DNA of 64,000 bases from Bacteroidales bacterium (GCA_029210565.1 JARGFQ010000008.1:110531-174530), one strand, 5' to 3'; shown: positions 9,738-18,687, counted from the stretch's first letter. The notes: generated by a model not told the origin, from the letters alone. Made by a program: numbers and translations.

Positions 9738-12700
9738 ATGATAAAGAAATTCAGGCTTTGGGATAATATACTTGGCTGGACAGCTTTTGCCGTTGCAGCG
9801 GTTACTTACCTGCTGACACTGGAGCCGACAACCAGTCTGTGGGACTGCGGAGAGTTCATCGCTTCTGCCTTTAAGCTGGAGGTCGGACACCCGCCCGGAG
9901 CACCCTTCTTCATGATCCTCGGACGGTTCTTTGCCAACTTCGCCGGCGGTGATGTCTCAAAAGTGGCAATGATGATCAATGCCATGTCGGGACTGGCCAG
10001 TGCGCTGACAATTCTGTTTCTATTCTGGACTGTCACCCATCTTGCACGCAGGATCTTCCTGAAGCAGGAGGCCGATTATACCCCCGGCAGGATCATCGCC
10101 GTCCTGGGTGCCGGACTGACAGGCGCCATGGCCTATGCTTTCTCAGATACATTCTGGTTCTCAGCCGTTGAGGGCGAGGTCTATGCCACCTCTTCACTCT
10201 TCACCGCACTGGTCTTCTGGGCTATTCTCAGATGGGAGGATGCAGCCGATGAACCGCACGCCGACAGGTGGATTATCCTCATTGCCTTTATGATGGGACT
10301 CTCGATAGGGGTTCACCTGCTCAACCTGCTTGCAATACCGGCAATAGTGTTTGTATGGTATTTCCGAAAGTATCAGTTCTCATGGAAGGGGCTGGCATCA
10401 TCTGCCGGTGTATCAGTGATTCTGCTGGTACTGATAATGTACGGCATAATACCGGGGATCTTCAGGGTCACATCACAGTTTGAGCTCTTCTTTGTCAACA
10501 GCCTGGGCATGCCCTTCAACAGCGGCATGGTCATTCACCTGCTCCTATTCATCACTGCACTGCTTCTCTCGGTATGGTATTCCTTTACCCACAGTGACGG
10601 CAGAAGGGGGTTCATGCTGGCATCGGCGACGCTTCTTCTGTCGGGCATGTGGTTGCTGACTGACTCACTGGCGGCAAACCTCCTCTTCCTTGCCCTGCTC
10701 ATCTACGGTGCATGGTACCTTTCAACACGCCAACGTGTGGTGCTGAACACCATCCTGACGGCAATGACCGTTATCGTTATAGGGTATTCGTCGTTTGCCA
10801 TCATCGTCATCAGGTCAACGGCCAATACGCCCATGAATGAGAACAACCCCTCAAACCCATTCGCACTGCTCTATTACCTTAACCGCGAGCAGTACGGCCA
10901 GCGGCCCCTCTTAAGCGGTCCCTATTACAATGCGCCTGTAACGGACTATACAAAGGGGAAGCCTACCTACAATCCCGTTGACGGCAAATATGTGATCACC
11001 AACCGTGCTACCGAGCGCGAGTATGATGAGAGGTTCGTCACCTTCCTGCCCAGGATGTGGAGCGACGCACCCGATCACAGGAGGGTATATGAGGAGTATG
11101 CCGGCACCGGGGGCAAGGCGGTCAGTGTCACCGACCCTCAGACAGGAGAGCCGACAACACTGCGTGTGCCCACCTTCGGGCAGAACCTGAAGTTCATGTT
11201 CCGGTACCAGTTCGGGGTTATGTACTTCAGGTACTTCATGTGGAATTTCAGCGGCCGCCAGAATGACATACAGCACCTCGGGGGACCGGTGAACGGCAAC
11301 TGGATCACCGGAATAAACTTCATTGATGCCCCCAGGACCGGTTCCCTGAAGGATATGCCTGATGACATGAAAAACCATCCCTCGCGCAACACCTATTTCC
11401 TGCTGCCACTGCTGCTGGGCCTGGCCGGCTTCCTCTGGCACTTCAACCGTGATGTACGTAACTGGTGGATAGTGTCGCTGCTTTTCGTCATGACCGGGAT
11501 AGCCATTGTGGTATACCTCAACCAGTATCCGAACCAGCCACGTGAGCGCGATTATGCCTACGCCGCCTCGTTCTATGCCTTCACCATCTGGATAGGCATG
11601 GGCGTGCTGGCACTCTATGAGCTGTTGCGAAAGGCTGTGGCGGAAAGACCTGCAGCTATCGCCGCCACAGTGATTGCCTTTGCCGCTGTTCCGGCACTGA
11701 TGGCTGACGAGAACTGGGATGACCACGACAGGTCAGGGAGATATCTGGCCAGGGATGTGGCATTCAACTACCTCAACTCATGCGCCCCGCAGGCAGTGAT
11801 ATTCACCGGCGGCGACAATGACACCTTCCCGCTGTGGTATGCCCAGGAGGTGGAAGGCATGCGTACCGACGTGCGGGTGTGTAACCTGATGTTGCTCAAC
11901 ACCGACTGGTATATTGACCAGATGAAGATGAAAGCGTACAGCTCAGAACCGCTGCCCATAAGCCTGCCCAAGGAGCTCTACTATGACGGGGTAAACAACC
12001 AGGTGGCGGTGTTTGAACGTGTCAGGGAACCGGCAACAGCTAAGGAGGTGATGAGGTTCATCAACAGCGGCAGCGAGGTCTCAAAGCTGTCGATGTACGG
12101 TGAGGATATCTATTATATCCCTACCCGCACCATACGCATTCCGGTTGATTCGGCCAAAGTGGTGGCCAACGGAACCGTCAGGCCAGAGGATGCAGACAGG
12201 ATAGTGCCATACATAGATATCAACCTCAAGGGCCAGTGGTTGATGAAGAGCCAGCTGATGGTCCTCGATATCATTGCCCACAACGATTGGGAGCGACCGA
12301 TATATTTTGTGGCCGGACAGCATGACGATGCCATGGGACTGGAGGAATATTTCCAGCTGGAAGGCATTGCCTACAGACTGGTGCCGGTGAAGGGAGCCAA
12401 CAGGGGATGGCTCGATTACGGCCGCATAAACACAGACATCCTGTACGATAACATGATGAACAAATTTGTCTGGGGCGGTGCTGCAGACTCGGATGTTAAC
12501 ATAGATTACTATCACAAGCGCACTCTCACTATGGTGAGGGCAAGGCTCAACCATGCCAGGCTGGCCGGAGCCTTGCTTGAGGAGGGAGACACCGTCAGGG
12601 CTTCGGCTGTCATTGACAGATGCCTGGAACTGTTCCCGACGGAGAAGCTGGGGTATGATTTCTATTTCCCCGAGATAATATCCGTCTGTTTTGCTGCCGG

Positions 12701-12944
12701 GAGGAGAGAGCAGGCTACTGAGCTGGCCCGCGGCCTTGCAGACTATTATTTCAGTCGTGCCGGATACCTGATAAACCAGATGCCTTCCGTTGCCCTGTAC
12801 GCGGAACAGGAGATAGGCAGTGCACTTCAGATAGTGTCACCACTGATACAGACCTGCTATGAATACGGTGAGACAGATTTTGCCGAAGAGCTTAATGCAG
12901 GGTTCAATGAGCTCTATGCCAAGTATATGGCGATGAGAAATTAG
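9738..12944 (+). CDS. DUF2723 family multi-spanning membrane protein (TMEM260/PMT-like)
   Basis: An integral membrane protein of 1068 residues. The N-terminus carries the family hallmark: first membrane helix, then LWDCGEFIASAFKL and GHPPGAPFFMILGRF. About a dozen membrane segments follow up to residue ~670. A soluble C-terminal region contains GGDNDTFPLWYAQEV and a helical, TPR-like tail. DUF2723 proteins are related to protein O-mannosyltransferase-type GT-C enzymes and to eukaryotic TMEM260, so transfer of a sugar from a lipid donor to exported proteins is a reasonable but unproven role. I use the ATG at 9738 (MIKKFRLWDN) because it directly precedes the first membrane helix. The ATG at 9660 lies upstream of the promoter element. 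Confidence 0.85.
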   Translation: MIKKFRLWDNILGWTAFAVAAVTYLLTLEPTTSLWDCGEFIASAFKLEVGHPPGAPFFMILGRFFANFAGGDVSKVAMMINAMSGLASALTILFLFWTVTHLARRIFLKQEADYTPGRIIAVLGAGLTGAMAYAFSDTFWFSAVEGEVYATSSLFTALVFWAILRWEDAADEPHADRWIILIAFMMGLSIGVHLLNLLAIPAIVFVWYFRKYQFSWKGLASSAGVSVILLVLIMYGIIPGIFRVTSQFELFFVNSLGMPFNSGMVIHLLLFITALLLSVWYSFTHSDGRRGFMLASATLLLSGMWLLTDSLAANLLFLALLIYGAWYLSTRQRVVLNTILTAMTVIVIGYSSFAIIVIRSTANTPMNENNPSNPFALLYYLNREQYGQRPLLSGPYYNAPVTDYTKGKPTYNPVDGKYVITNRATEREYDERFVTFLPRMWSDAPDHRRVYEEYAGTGGKAVSVTDPQTGEPTTLRVPTFGQNLKFMFRYQFGVMYFRYFMWNFSGRQNDIQHLGGPVNGNWITGINFIDAPRTGSLKDMPDDMKNHPSRNTYFLLPLLLGLAGFLWHFNRDVRNWWIVSLLFVMTGIAIVVYLNQYPNQPRERDYAYAASFYAFTIWIGMGVLALYELLRKAVAERPAAIAATVIAFAAVPALMADENWDDHDRSGRYLARDVAFNYLNSCAPQAVIFTGGDNDTFPLWYAQEVEGMRTDVRVCNLMLLNTDWYIDQMKMKAYSSEPLPISLPKELYYDGVNNQVAVFERVREPATAKEVMRFINSGSEVSKLSMYGEDIYYIPTRTIRIPVDSAKVVANGTVRPEDADRIVPYIDINLKGQWLMKSQLMVLDIIAHNDWERPIYFVAGQHDDAMGLEEYFQLEGIAYRLVPVKGANRGWLDYGRINTDILYDNMMNKFVWGGAADSDVNIDYYHKRTLTMVRARLNHARLAGALLEEGDTVRASAVIDRCLELFPTEKLGYDFYFPEIISVCFAAGRREQATELARGLADYYFSRAGYLINQMPSVALYAEQEIGSALQIVSPLIQTCYEYGETDFAEELNAGFNELYAKYMAMRN

Positions 12945-12947
12945 GCA

Positions 12948-13125
12948 GTGGGCAGTAGTGGATTTGCGATTTCAGATTTTCGACTTTCTGCAGCTATTCA
13001 CAAATCAAAAATCCATAAATCTGCTTGGTCAGCAGCCGATTTTGCTATTGCTTGCTGCCTTTCGCGCTACCCCTGGCAGTACTCTTCTTCCTGCCGACTG
13101 AAGACTGAAGAGTGTGGACTGAACC
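12948..13125. repeat. Intergenic low-complexity tract of degenerate short repeats
   Basis: Between two converging genes there is a non-coding tract built from degenerate short motifs. They are GGCAGTGGGCAGTAG-like, then AAATC/AATCC units (ATTTGCGATTTCAGATTTT, CAAATCAAAAATCC), then GACTGAAGACTGAAG. A similar mixture occurs at 48.05-48.16 kb. It resembles decaying microsatellite-like intergenic spacer rather than a mobile element or CRISPR array. No regular repeat-spacer pattern is seen. Confidence 0.4.
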
Positions 13126-13530
13126 TCAGTCGTATGACTGATATGCCGGCCGCGGGGAGAGATACTTCTCCAGAATCATGTGGATCTTATCGGGAAAGAC
13201 CGGCTTGAGATTGTATTCGGTGCAGCCCGCAATATAAGCCTCGTTCCTGGTCTGCTCTGAATAATACGCAGTGATGAGGATAACGGGTGCCGACTTGTTT
13301 ACCTGCCGGAAGGCCCTGGTGCATTCAATGCCGTTGACCAGCGGAACGAGAAAGTCCATGAATACAAGATCAAAATTTTCCCTGCCGGAGGTAACAGCAT
13401 CGACAAACTCCCTCCCGTTACGGTAAACGGATAGAAAAGCGCCGGAATCCTTTAACAGTGTTTCGTAATACTTCAGTGATGCGGCATCGTCCTCAACGAT
13501 CGCAATCCGTTTGCCAGTAATATCAAGCAT
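13126..13530 (-). CDS. Single-domain response regulator (CheY-like receiver)
   Basis: A 134-residue stand-alone receiver domain with no output domain. The acidic pocket is E13/D14/D15 (IVEDD), the phospho-acceptor is D59 in FMDFLVP, the conserved Thr is T87 (LITAYY) and the invariant Lys is K109 (LKPV). It would receive a phosphate from a histidine kinase, but none is encoded nearby. It converges with the DUF2723 gene and has its own probable promoter (13572-13579). Confidence 0.9.
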   Translation of the reverse strand: MLDITGKRIAIVEDDAASLKYYETLLKDSGAFLSVYRNGREFVDAVTSGRENFDLVFMDFLVPLVNGIECTRAFRQVNKSAPVILITAYYSEQTRNEAYIAGCTEYNLKPVFPDKIHMILEKYLSPRPAYQSYD

Positions 13531-13571
13531 CTTCTATAATTGAACCCGGGGTTAATGTTCCGAACTCATCA

Positions 13572-13579
13572 CAAAAATA
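13572..13579 (-). promoter_or_regulatory. -7 promoter element for the response regulator
   Basis: The minus strand reads TATTTTTG, a perfect match to TAnnTTTG, 42 nt upstream of the response-regulator ATG at 13530. No convincing -33 TTTG is at standard spacing. Confidence 0.45.
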
Positions 13580-13709
13580 TCCGGCGGGGGTTAACAAGAT
13601 TAAACAATTTTGCTCCAAATGTCAACTTTAGGAACAACTTATTAACAACAACTTTTAAACAAAAAATGAGTAGGGTGTTAACGTTCAGATAATGAACTGC
13701 GGGGCCCTC

Positions 13710-13940
13710 TTAATAGCATACCCACCTGATGGTAATGTTGCCGTAGGTGGTCTCAGGATTGGCCTTCACGGCAAAGAGTTCGTCTCCGCAAAGTTCTGTC
13801 TCATCGCCATAGTTGACCGGGTTACCGTTGTCATACGTGACCTGGTGACAGATCTGGCAGTTGTCCCCCAGCATCTCACAGGATGTAAAGAGACTTGCCG
13901 TCAGAATGAGGGAGGCGATATATGCAGCTGTTTTTTTCAT
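13710..13940 (-). CDS. Small lipoprotein with CxxC motif
   Basis: A 76-residue exported lipoprotein of unknown function. The start at 13940 gives a clean signal peptide with lipobox LFTSC, so lipidation at C22 is expected. Soon after comes DNCQICHQV, a CxxCH arrangement that could bind metal or, as CxxCH, in principle haem. A third cysteine is in TELCGDE and one is next to the C-terminus (WVCY). An in-frame TTG 51 nt further upstream is unlikely because it would place the signal peptide internally and run into the repeat element. Copy A of the conserved leader element lies 16 nt upstream. Confidence 0.65.
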   Translation of the reverse strand: MKKTAAYIASLILTASLFTSCEMLGDNCQICHQVTYDNGNPVNYGDETELCGDELFAVKANPETTYGNITIRWVCY

Positions 13941-13956
13941 TCGGGCATATTTCTTT

Positions 13957-14030
13957 TGTCGGTCGAATTGAACTTGCATGAAAGTTAACAATAAACTCCT
14001 TTTGTGAAATCCTGCTCATGCAAGTTTCAT
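13957..14030 (-). repeat. Conserved inverted-repeat leader element, copy A
   Basis: This is one of five related elements in the window. A perfect 11-bp stem, AACTTGCATGA (13971-13981) with TCATGCAAGTT (14016-14026), encloses a loop containing the conserved CCTTTTGTGA on the plus strand. The GGTCGAATT end faces the lipoprotein start, 16 nt away. Relative to copies B and C1 the stem carries GCATGA/TCATGC instead of ACATGA/TCATGT, a compensatory change. Confidence 0.7.
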
Positions 14031-14048
14031 ACTTTCATCAGATAACGG

Positions 14049-14056
14049 CAAAATTA
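14049..14056 (-). promoter_or_regulatory. -7 promoter element upstream of leader element copy A
   Basis: The minus strand reads TAATTTTG, matching TAnnTTTG. Transcription from here would start near 14042 and would place copy A of the inverted-repeat element inside the 5' leader of the lipoprotein mRNA. The -33 box is not evident. Confidence 0.35.
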
Positions 14057-14145
14057 AAAAAATAGTGTTACATACCCTGTGCAGCATTTTTCATAAATTA
14101 GTGTCATTATTCTGTAGAACATACAAACATTAAAACCTTTGCATC

Positions 14146-14580
14146 ATGGAAGAGAACACCGTCTCACAGCCACAGGTAACCGTAGAAGAGAACCGGATGA
14201 AGAAACATGTCAGCGTTGCTGCCATACTCCAGATAGTATTCGGATCACTTAACGTGACAGCTGCCCTGGCCATAGCGTTTGCCTTTGGCTTCGTTGATCA
14301 GTTTGTTGACGATCCTACCGCCATCAAGGTCCTGGGTCTTGTCGGCACCCCTATGATTGTCCTGTTCCTTCTCATCGGAGGTGCAATGATAGCCGGGGGT
14401 ATAGGTCTGCTCTCATGCAAGCCCTGGGCAAGGATACTCACCCTTATCATGGCTGCACTGGGACTTCTTAACATTCCTATCGGAACGCTTAAGGGGGTAT
14501 ATATCATCTGGGCTCTGGTCCAGACCGAGACAGTCTCACTCTTCGACAAGGGCTGCCCGAAGTCGCCCGTGGCACAATAA
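14146..14580 (+). CDS. Small four-helix membrane protein, unknown function
   Basis: A 144-residue protein with a short hydrophilic N-terminus. Four predicted membrane helices span roughly residues 22-48, 63-88, 92-108 and 110-125, and the tail is cytosolic (SLFDKGCPKSPVAQ). The glycines in LIGGAMIAGGIGLLS and the order of helices resemble small DUF-type membrane proteins of Bacteroidota. I do not recognise a named family. ettA follows 62 nt after its stop but has its own promoter. Confidence 0.6.
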   Translation: MEENTVSQPQVTVEENRMKKHVSVAAILQIVFGSLNVTAALAIAFAFGFVDQFVDDPTAIKVLGLVGTPMIVLFLLIGGAMIAGGIGLLSCKPWARILTLIMAALGLLNIPIGTLKGVYIIWALVQTETVSLFDKGCPKSPVAQ

Positions 14581-14613
14581 TTACAAGCCCGTCACTGCTG
14601 CCGTCAAAATGAT

Positions 14614-14621
14614 TATTTTTG
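14614..14621 (+). promoter_or_regulatory. -7 promoter element for ettA
   Basis: TATTTTTG is a perfect TAnnTTTG match 21 nt upstream of the ettA ATG at 14643. It overlaps an in-frame TTG at 14619, which therefore cannot be the translation start. Confidence 0.55.
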
Positions 14622-14642
14622 TCGTTGGTAACCATCAATATT

Positions 14643-16325
14643 ATGGCCGACGACAGGAAGATCATTTTTTCGATGTACAGGGTTAGCAAAAGCTACCCTC
14701 CACATAAACAGGTACTTAAAGATATTTCGCTCTCCTTTTTCCTGGGAGCCAAGATCGGAATCATAGGTCTCAACGGCTCGGGAAAATCGACCCTGCTGAA
14801 GATTATCGCCGGCATTGAAAAGGAGTACCAGGGAGAGGTGGTCTTCTCCCCCGGGTACAGTGTGGGACACCTGTCGCAGGACCCGCTGATGGATGAGAGT
14901 CGCACCGTCCGCGAGATCGTCGAAGAGGGTGCAGCCGAAGTGGTTGCGGCACTGAAGGAATATGAAGAGATCAACCTGCGCTTTGGAGAACCGGAGGTCT
15001 ATGAGAATCCTGATACTATGGAGAAGCTCATTGCACGCCAGGCATCCCTGCAGGAGAAGATTGAAGCTCTCGACGGATGGAACCTTGAACACAGGCTGGA
15101 GCGGGCTATGGACGCCCTGAACTGTCCCGATCCCTTCACCGCCGTCAATATCCTCTCCGGAGGCGAGCGCCGCCGCGTTGCGCTGTGCCGTCTGCTGCTG
15201 CTGCAGCCTGATGTGCTCCTCCTCGATGAGCCCACCAACCACCTTGATGCCGAGAGCGTACAGTGGCTCGAGACACACCTGAAACAGTATGCAGGCACAG
15301 TGATATGCATAACCCACGACAGGTATTTCCTTGACAATGTGGCAGGATGGATACTGGAGCTCGACCGCGGCGAGGGGATACCCTGGAAGGGCAACTACAG
15401 CTCATGGCTTGAACAGAAGGCCGGCAGGCTCGAGATGGAGGAGAAAGGCAACGTGAAGCGTCGCAGGACCCTCGAGCGTGAGCTGGAATGGGTGCGCATG
15501 TCGCCCAAAGCACGCCGTGCCAAGTCAAAAGCCCGACTGAGCGCTTACGAGAACCTGCTCAACCAGGATGTGAAACAGAAGGAGGAGAAGCTTGAGATCT
15601 TCATCCCCAACGGCGCCAGGCTGGGCGACAAGGTGATAAGGGCCCGTGGCGTCTCCAAGGCTTTCGGCGACAAGGTTCTCTTCGATAACCTGGAGTTCAA
15701 CCTTCCTCCAAACGGCATCGTGGGAGTCATAGGCCCCAACGGTGCAGGCAAGACTACCCTCTTCCGGATGATAATGGCACAGGAGAAGGTTGACAAAGGC
15801 ACCTTTGAGGTTGGCGGGACTGTTACGCTGGGCTATGTTGATCAGGCCCATGCAGATATTGATCCGAAGAAGAGTGTATACGAGGTCATCTCAGGAGGCG
15901 TTGATGAGGTCATGGTTGGCAACAGGCCGGTGAATGCACGGGCCTATGCCGCACGCTTTAACTTCACAGGCGCTGACCAGGAGAAGAAGTGCGGCGTGCT
16001 CTCCGGCGGGGAACGCAACAGGCTCCACCTGGCGCTGACGCTAAAGAGCGGCGCAAACGTACTGCTGCTTGATGAACCCACCAATGATATAGATGTAAAT
16101 ACCCTTCGGGCTCTTGAAGAGGGGCTTGACAACTTCGCGGGCTGTGCGGTCATTATTTCGCACGACCGCTGGTTCCTTGACCGTGTGGCCACACACATAA
16201 TTGCCTTTGAGGGTGACTCGAAAGTGGTTTGGTTCGAGGGCAGCTTCTCAGAATATGATGAGAACCTCCGCAAACGAACCGGGATAACTGGACCGGTGAG
16301 GTTCAGGTATAAAAAGTTTTCTTAA
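14643..16325 (+). CDS. ettA: ABC-F translational throttle ATPase EttA
   Basis: A cytosolic twin-ATPase ABC-F protein of 560 residues. EttA binds the ribosomal E site and gates entry into elongation according to ATP/ADP level. Two ABC cassettes are visible: Walker A GLNGSGKST and GPNGAGKTT, signatures LSGGERRRVAL and LSGGERNRLHL, and Walker B LLLDEPTNHLD and LLLDEPTNDID. The EttA-specific arm and linker are present (LDRGEGIPWKGNYSSWLEQK, ELEWVRMSPKARRAKSK). There are no membrane segments. The start at 14643 is set by the promoter at 14614-14621. Confidence 0.95.
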   Translation: MADDRKIIFSMYRVSKSYPPHKQVLKDISLSFFLGAKIGIIGLNGSGKSTLLKIIAGIEKEYQGEVVFSPGYSVGHLSQDPLMDESRTVREIVEEGAAEVVAALKEYEEINLRFGEPEVYENPDTMEKLIARQASLQEKIEALDGWNLEHRLERAMDALNCPDPFTAVNILSGGERRRVALCRLLLLQPDVLLLDEPTNHLDAESVQWLETHLKQYAGTVICITHDRYFLDNVAGWILELDRGEGIPWKGNYSSWLEQKAGRLEMEEKGNVKRRRTLERELEWVRMSPKARRAKSKARLSAYENLLNQDVKQKEEKLEIFIPNGARLGDKVIRARGVSKAFGDKVLFDNLEFNLPPNGIVGVIGPNGAGKTTLFRMIMAQEKVDKGTFEVGGTVTLGYVDQAHADIDPKKSVYEVISGGVDEVMVGNRPVNARAYAARFNFTGADQEKKCGVLSGGERNRLHLALTLKSGANVLLLDEPTNDIDVNTLRALEEGLDNFAGCAVIISHDRWFLDRVATHIIAFEGDSKVVWFEGSFSEYDENLRKRTGITGPVRFRYKKFS

Positions 16326-16552
16326 CTCTATAGAGAACCGGCTGCACAACAGCATATTTTTTAGGCCTGTCGATATATTAATCATAAAATAATGGATTAT
16401 AAAAAAAAGTTGTGTATGTGACCTGTATGAAGGAACCCAACTAACCCTTTTTATTGGTTTGAAACATCTCCCGTATATGATTTGTTTTTGATCTGTATGA
16501 AGACCTTTAGATGTTTATTGTCATTTTTTAAAATTTTCATAATTAATTTAAG
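16326..16552. other. AT-rich intergenic region with a 13-bp direct repeat
   Basis: No gene is visible in this AT-rich spacer. It contains a direct repeat GAYCTGTATGAAG at 16420-16432 and 16490-16502, 70 nt apart with one mismatch. The copies lie about 120 and 50 nt upstream of the -7 element of the sulfur operon, so they could be activator sites. This is a guess from position only. Confidence 0.3.
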
Positions 16553-16560
16553 TAACTTTG
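16553..16560 (+). promoter_or_regulatory. -7 promoter element of the sulfur operon
   Basis: TAACTTTG is a perfect TAnnTTTG match 28 nt upstream of the sulfide:quinone reductase ATG at 16589. The upstream -33 region is AT-rich but has no clear TTTG. Confidence 0.5.
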
Positions 16561-16588
16561 TCGTCTCAGGTTTCTATACAAAAAACAT

Positions 16589-17821
16589 ATGAAAAGGATT
16601 GTAATACTTGGTGCTGGAACCGCCGGCATTATGATGTCTAATAAGTTGCATAAGCATCTGGCCGGTTCGGAGTTTGAACTAAGCGTTATTGAAAAGGAAG
16701 ATACTCATTATTATCAGCCCGGATTTCTTTTCCTTCCCTTTGGACATTATAAAAAAAAGGATATTGCCAAACCTGTAAATGAATTAATTAGTAAGGGGGC
16801 AGAGCTGATAAAAAAGGAAGCCGACAGAATTGATGCCGAAGGAAACGAAGTTCTTTTTAAAGACGGAAGCTCGATTTCCTATGATATATTGATAATAGCA
16901 ACAGGTGCCCGTATCGTTCCCGAAGATACTCCCGGACTGAAAGGCGAGTTGTGGCAAAAGAAAATATTTGACTTTTACACAATCGAGGGAGCGTCAGCCC
17001 TCGCGGAATTCTTTGAAACATGGGAAGGAGGACGACTTGTTGTCAATGTTGCCGATAACCCCATTAAATGTCCTGTGGCACCAATTGAATTCTGTTTCTA
17101 TGCGCTTGATTGCTTCAGAAAAAGAGGCATAGGAAACAAAATGAAAATCACTTATGTCACTCCTCTGTCAGGTGCTTTCACAAAACCCAAGGCCTCAAAA
17201 ATGCTTGGGTCCTTACTAGAGGATAACGGGATCGAACTGGTCACGGATTTTTTCCTGGGCGAAGTTGATAATGAGAACATGAAAATACGCGATTTTGGGG
17301 GCAGAGAAGTGGAGTTTGACTGCCTTGTCACTATCCCGCTTCATTCTGGCGATCCGGTAATTTCAAAGAGCGGACTGGGCGACGAGTTCGGATTTGTAAA
17401 AGCTGACAAGAATACGCTTCAGTCAGTACTATTCAAAAATATCTTTGTCATCGGAGACGCAGGCAATTATCCTGTTTCCAAGGCCGGATCCGTTGCTCAC
17501 TTCCAGGCAGAGGTGCTTGAGAAAAACATTATGAGTTTCATTAAGAATGAACCCCTGAAAGAATCATTTGACGGTCATTCCAACTGTTTCATTGAAACTG
17601 GCCGCGGAAAGGGGATACTCATTGATTTCAATTATGACACCGAACCTCTTCCGGGGACTTTCCCGGTACCCGTACTCGGACCGATGAAGCTGCTGAAGGA
17701 ATCCCGGATTAACCACTGGGGCAAACTCGCGTTTAAATGGATATACTGGAAAATTCTGTTGCCCGGCAGGAAGATGCCGATTTCTGCCCATATGTCAATG
17801 GCCGGAAAGAAAACGGATTAA
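16589..17821 (+). CDS. Sulfide:quinone oxidoreductase-like flavoprotein
   Basis: A 410-residue FAD-dependent disulfide-reductase-family protein, most like sulfide:quinone reductases, which oxidise sulfide and pass electrons to the membrane quinone pool. The dinucleotide fold is at the N-terminus (RIVILGAGTAG, 3-13) and the second FAD-binding motif is VIGDAGNYP near 287-295. Two candidate redox cysteines are C161 in the hallmark KCPVAPIEF and C333 in HSNCFIETG. The C-terminal basic, aromatic tail could be the membrane anchor. It is the first gene of an operon with a TusE/DsrC-like and a DsrE2-like protein (40 nt and 18 nt gaps). Codon use is more AT-rich than in flanking genes. Polysulfide as product and quinone as acceptor are inferred. 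Confidence 0.85.
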   Translation: MKRIVILGAGTAGIMMSNKLHKHLAGSEFELSVIEKEDTHYYQPGFLFLPFGHYKKKDIAKPVNELISKGAELIKKEADRIDAEGNEVLFKDGSSISYDILIIATGARIVPEDTPGLKGELWQKKIFDFYTIEGASALAEFFETWEGGRLVVNVADNPIKCPVAPIEFCFYALDCFRKRGIGNKMKITYVTPLSGAFTKPKASKMLGSLLEDNGIELVTDFFLGEVDNENMKIRDFGGREVEFDCLVTIPLHSGDPVISKSGLGDEFGFVKADKNTLQSVLFKNIFVIGDAGNYPVSKAGSVAHFQAEVLEKNIMSFIKNEPLKESFDGHSNCFIETGRGKGILIDFNYDTEPLPGTFPVPVLGPMKLLKESRINHWGKLAFKWIYWKILLPGRKMPISAHMSMAGKKTD

Positions 17822-17860
17822 TTATCAAAATGAATTAATAACAAATTAAATATCAATACT

Positions 17861-18172
17861 ATGACACAAATTACGTATGCAGGTGTAACCGTCGATGTCA
17901 ATGAAGAAGGTTATTTCACTAATCCTTCCCAATGGACAAGGGATATTGCTGCTGAAATTGCAAAAGAAGAAGGTATTGTACTTACCGATCAGCACTATGC
18001 GATCATCGATTTTCTGCGCAGCAGGCATAATAACGGTGAAGCCCTGTCAATAAGAAGCATCAATCATTCAGGGATTATTGATGTTAAAACATTCTACCAG
18101 CTCTTTCCTGGTGCCCCTCTTAAAAAAGCGACAAAAATTGCCGGGATTCCAAAACCCTCAAGCTGTATCTGA
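17861..18172 (+). CDS. tusE: TusE/DsrC-family sulfur carrier protein
   Basis: A 103-residue DsrC/TusE-family protein, which carries sulfur on a C-terminal cysteine as persulfide. The family core is clear (VDVNEEGYFTNPSQWT, LTDQHYAIIDFLR, and the C-terminal arm FPGAPLKKATKIAGIPKPSS). The terminal C102 (CysA) is present. The second cysteine of true DsrC proteins, exactly ten residues before, is replaced by T91. By cysteine count it is therefore TusE-like rather than the substrate of dissimilatory sulfite reductase. Its neighbours are a sulfide:quinone reductase upstream and a DsrE2-like protein downstream, so sulfur trafficking is a better guess than tRNA thiolation alone. Confidence 0.87.
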   Translation: MTQITYAGVTVDVNEEGYFTNPSQWTRDIAAEIAKEEGIVLTDQHYAIIDFLRSRHNNGEALSIRSINHSGIIDVKTFYQLFPGAPLKKATKIAGIPKPSSCI

Positions 18173-18189
18173 CCATTAAAACATGTATT

Positions 18190-18687
18190 ATGGAGTCAAA
18201 TAACCCAATAAAGAAAGTCAACATTATTTGCGCCAAGGCTGCAATTGAAGATGTCTATGCTGCTCTTGTTATGGGTAACGGAGCCGTTATGGAAGGTATT
18301 GAGGCAAATCTGTTTTTCACATTCTTCGGCCTGGATGCCATTGTTAAAAACAGAATGGATAAACCTCATACTGCCGTAGTTGGGAATCCGGGCTTAAGAC
18401 TTCCCGGAGGCCTCAGAATGCCTACCCTGCTGGGTGTTATTCCGGGAATGGAGGCTATGACATCATCAATGATGCTCAGCACTATGGAAAAGCTTGACAT
18501 CCCCCCTGTAAGTGAGTTTCTGGAACTTATTAAAGCAGGAGGAGGGAAAATCTATGCATGCAAGCTTGCCATGGATATGTTCAAGTTCACCAAAGAAGAT
18601 CTCTGGGATGAAGTTGACGGCGTTCTTACTGTAGGAGAGTTTTATGCTCTCGCCGGAGGAGAAGGCTCACACATTATATTCACCTGA
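18190..18687 (+). CDS. DsrE2-like sulfurtransferase (DsrE/F/H family)
   Basis: A 165-residue protein of the DsrE/DsrF/DrsH fold, closest to the DsrE2 (peroxiredoxin-like) group. It has the opening KKVNIICAKAAIEDVYAALVMG block, the FFTFFGLDA strand, a Gly/Met-rich middle, and the conserved cysteine C124 in IYACKLAMDMF. C14 is a second candidate. Proteins of this group pass persulfide sulfur between carriers in sulfur oxidisers. It is the last gene of the sulfur operon and is followed by a hairpin terminator at 18714. The Met-rich stretch 76-100 may form membrane-contacting helices. Confidence 0.83.
   Translation: MESNNPIKKVNIICAKAAIEDVYAALVMGNGAVMEGIEANLFFTFFGLDAIVKNRMDKPHTAVVGNPGLRLPGGLRMPTLLGVIPGMEAMTSSMMLSTMEKLDIPPVSEFLELIKAGGGKIYACKLAMDMFKFTKEDLWDEVDGVLTVGEFYALAGGEGSHIIFT

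Noticed and set aside
12948..13125. Possible CRISPR array
   Set aside because: Repeats are degenerate, of several types and without uniform spacers, and no cas genes are present. No CRISPR array was seen anywhere in the window.
14619..14642. TTG start for ettA giving eight extra residues
   Set aside because: The TTG lies inside the -7 promoter element TATTTTTG, upstream of any transcript start. The ATG at 14643 gives normal EttA length.
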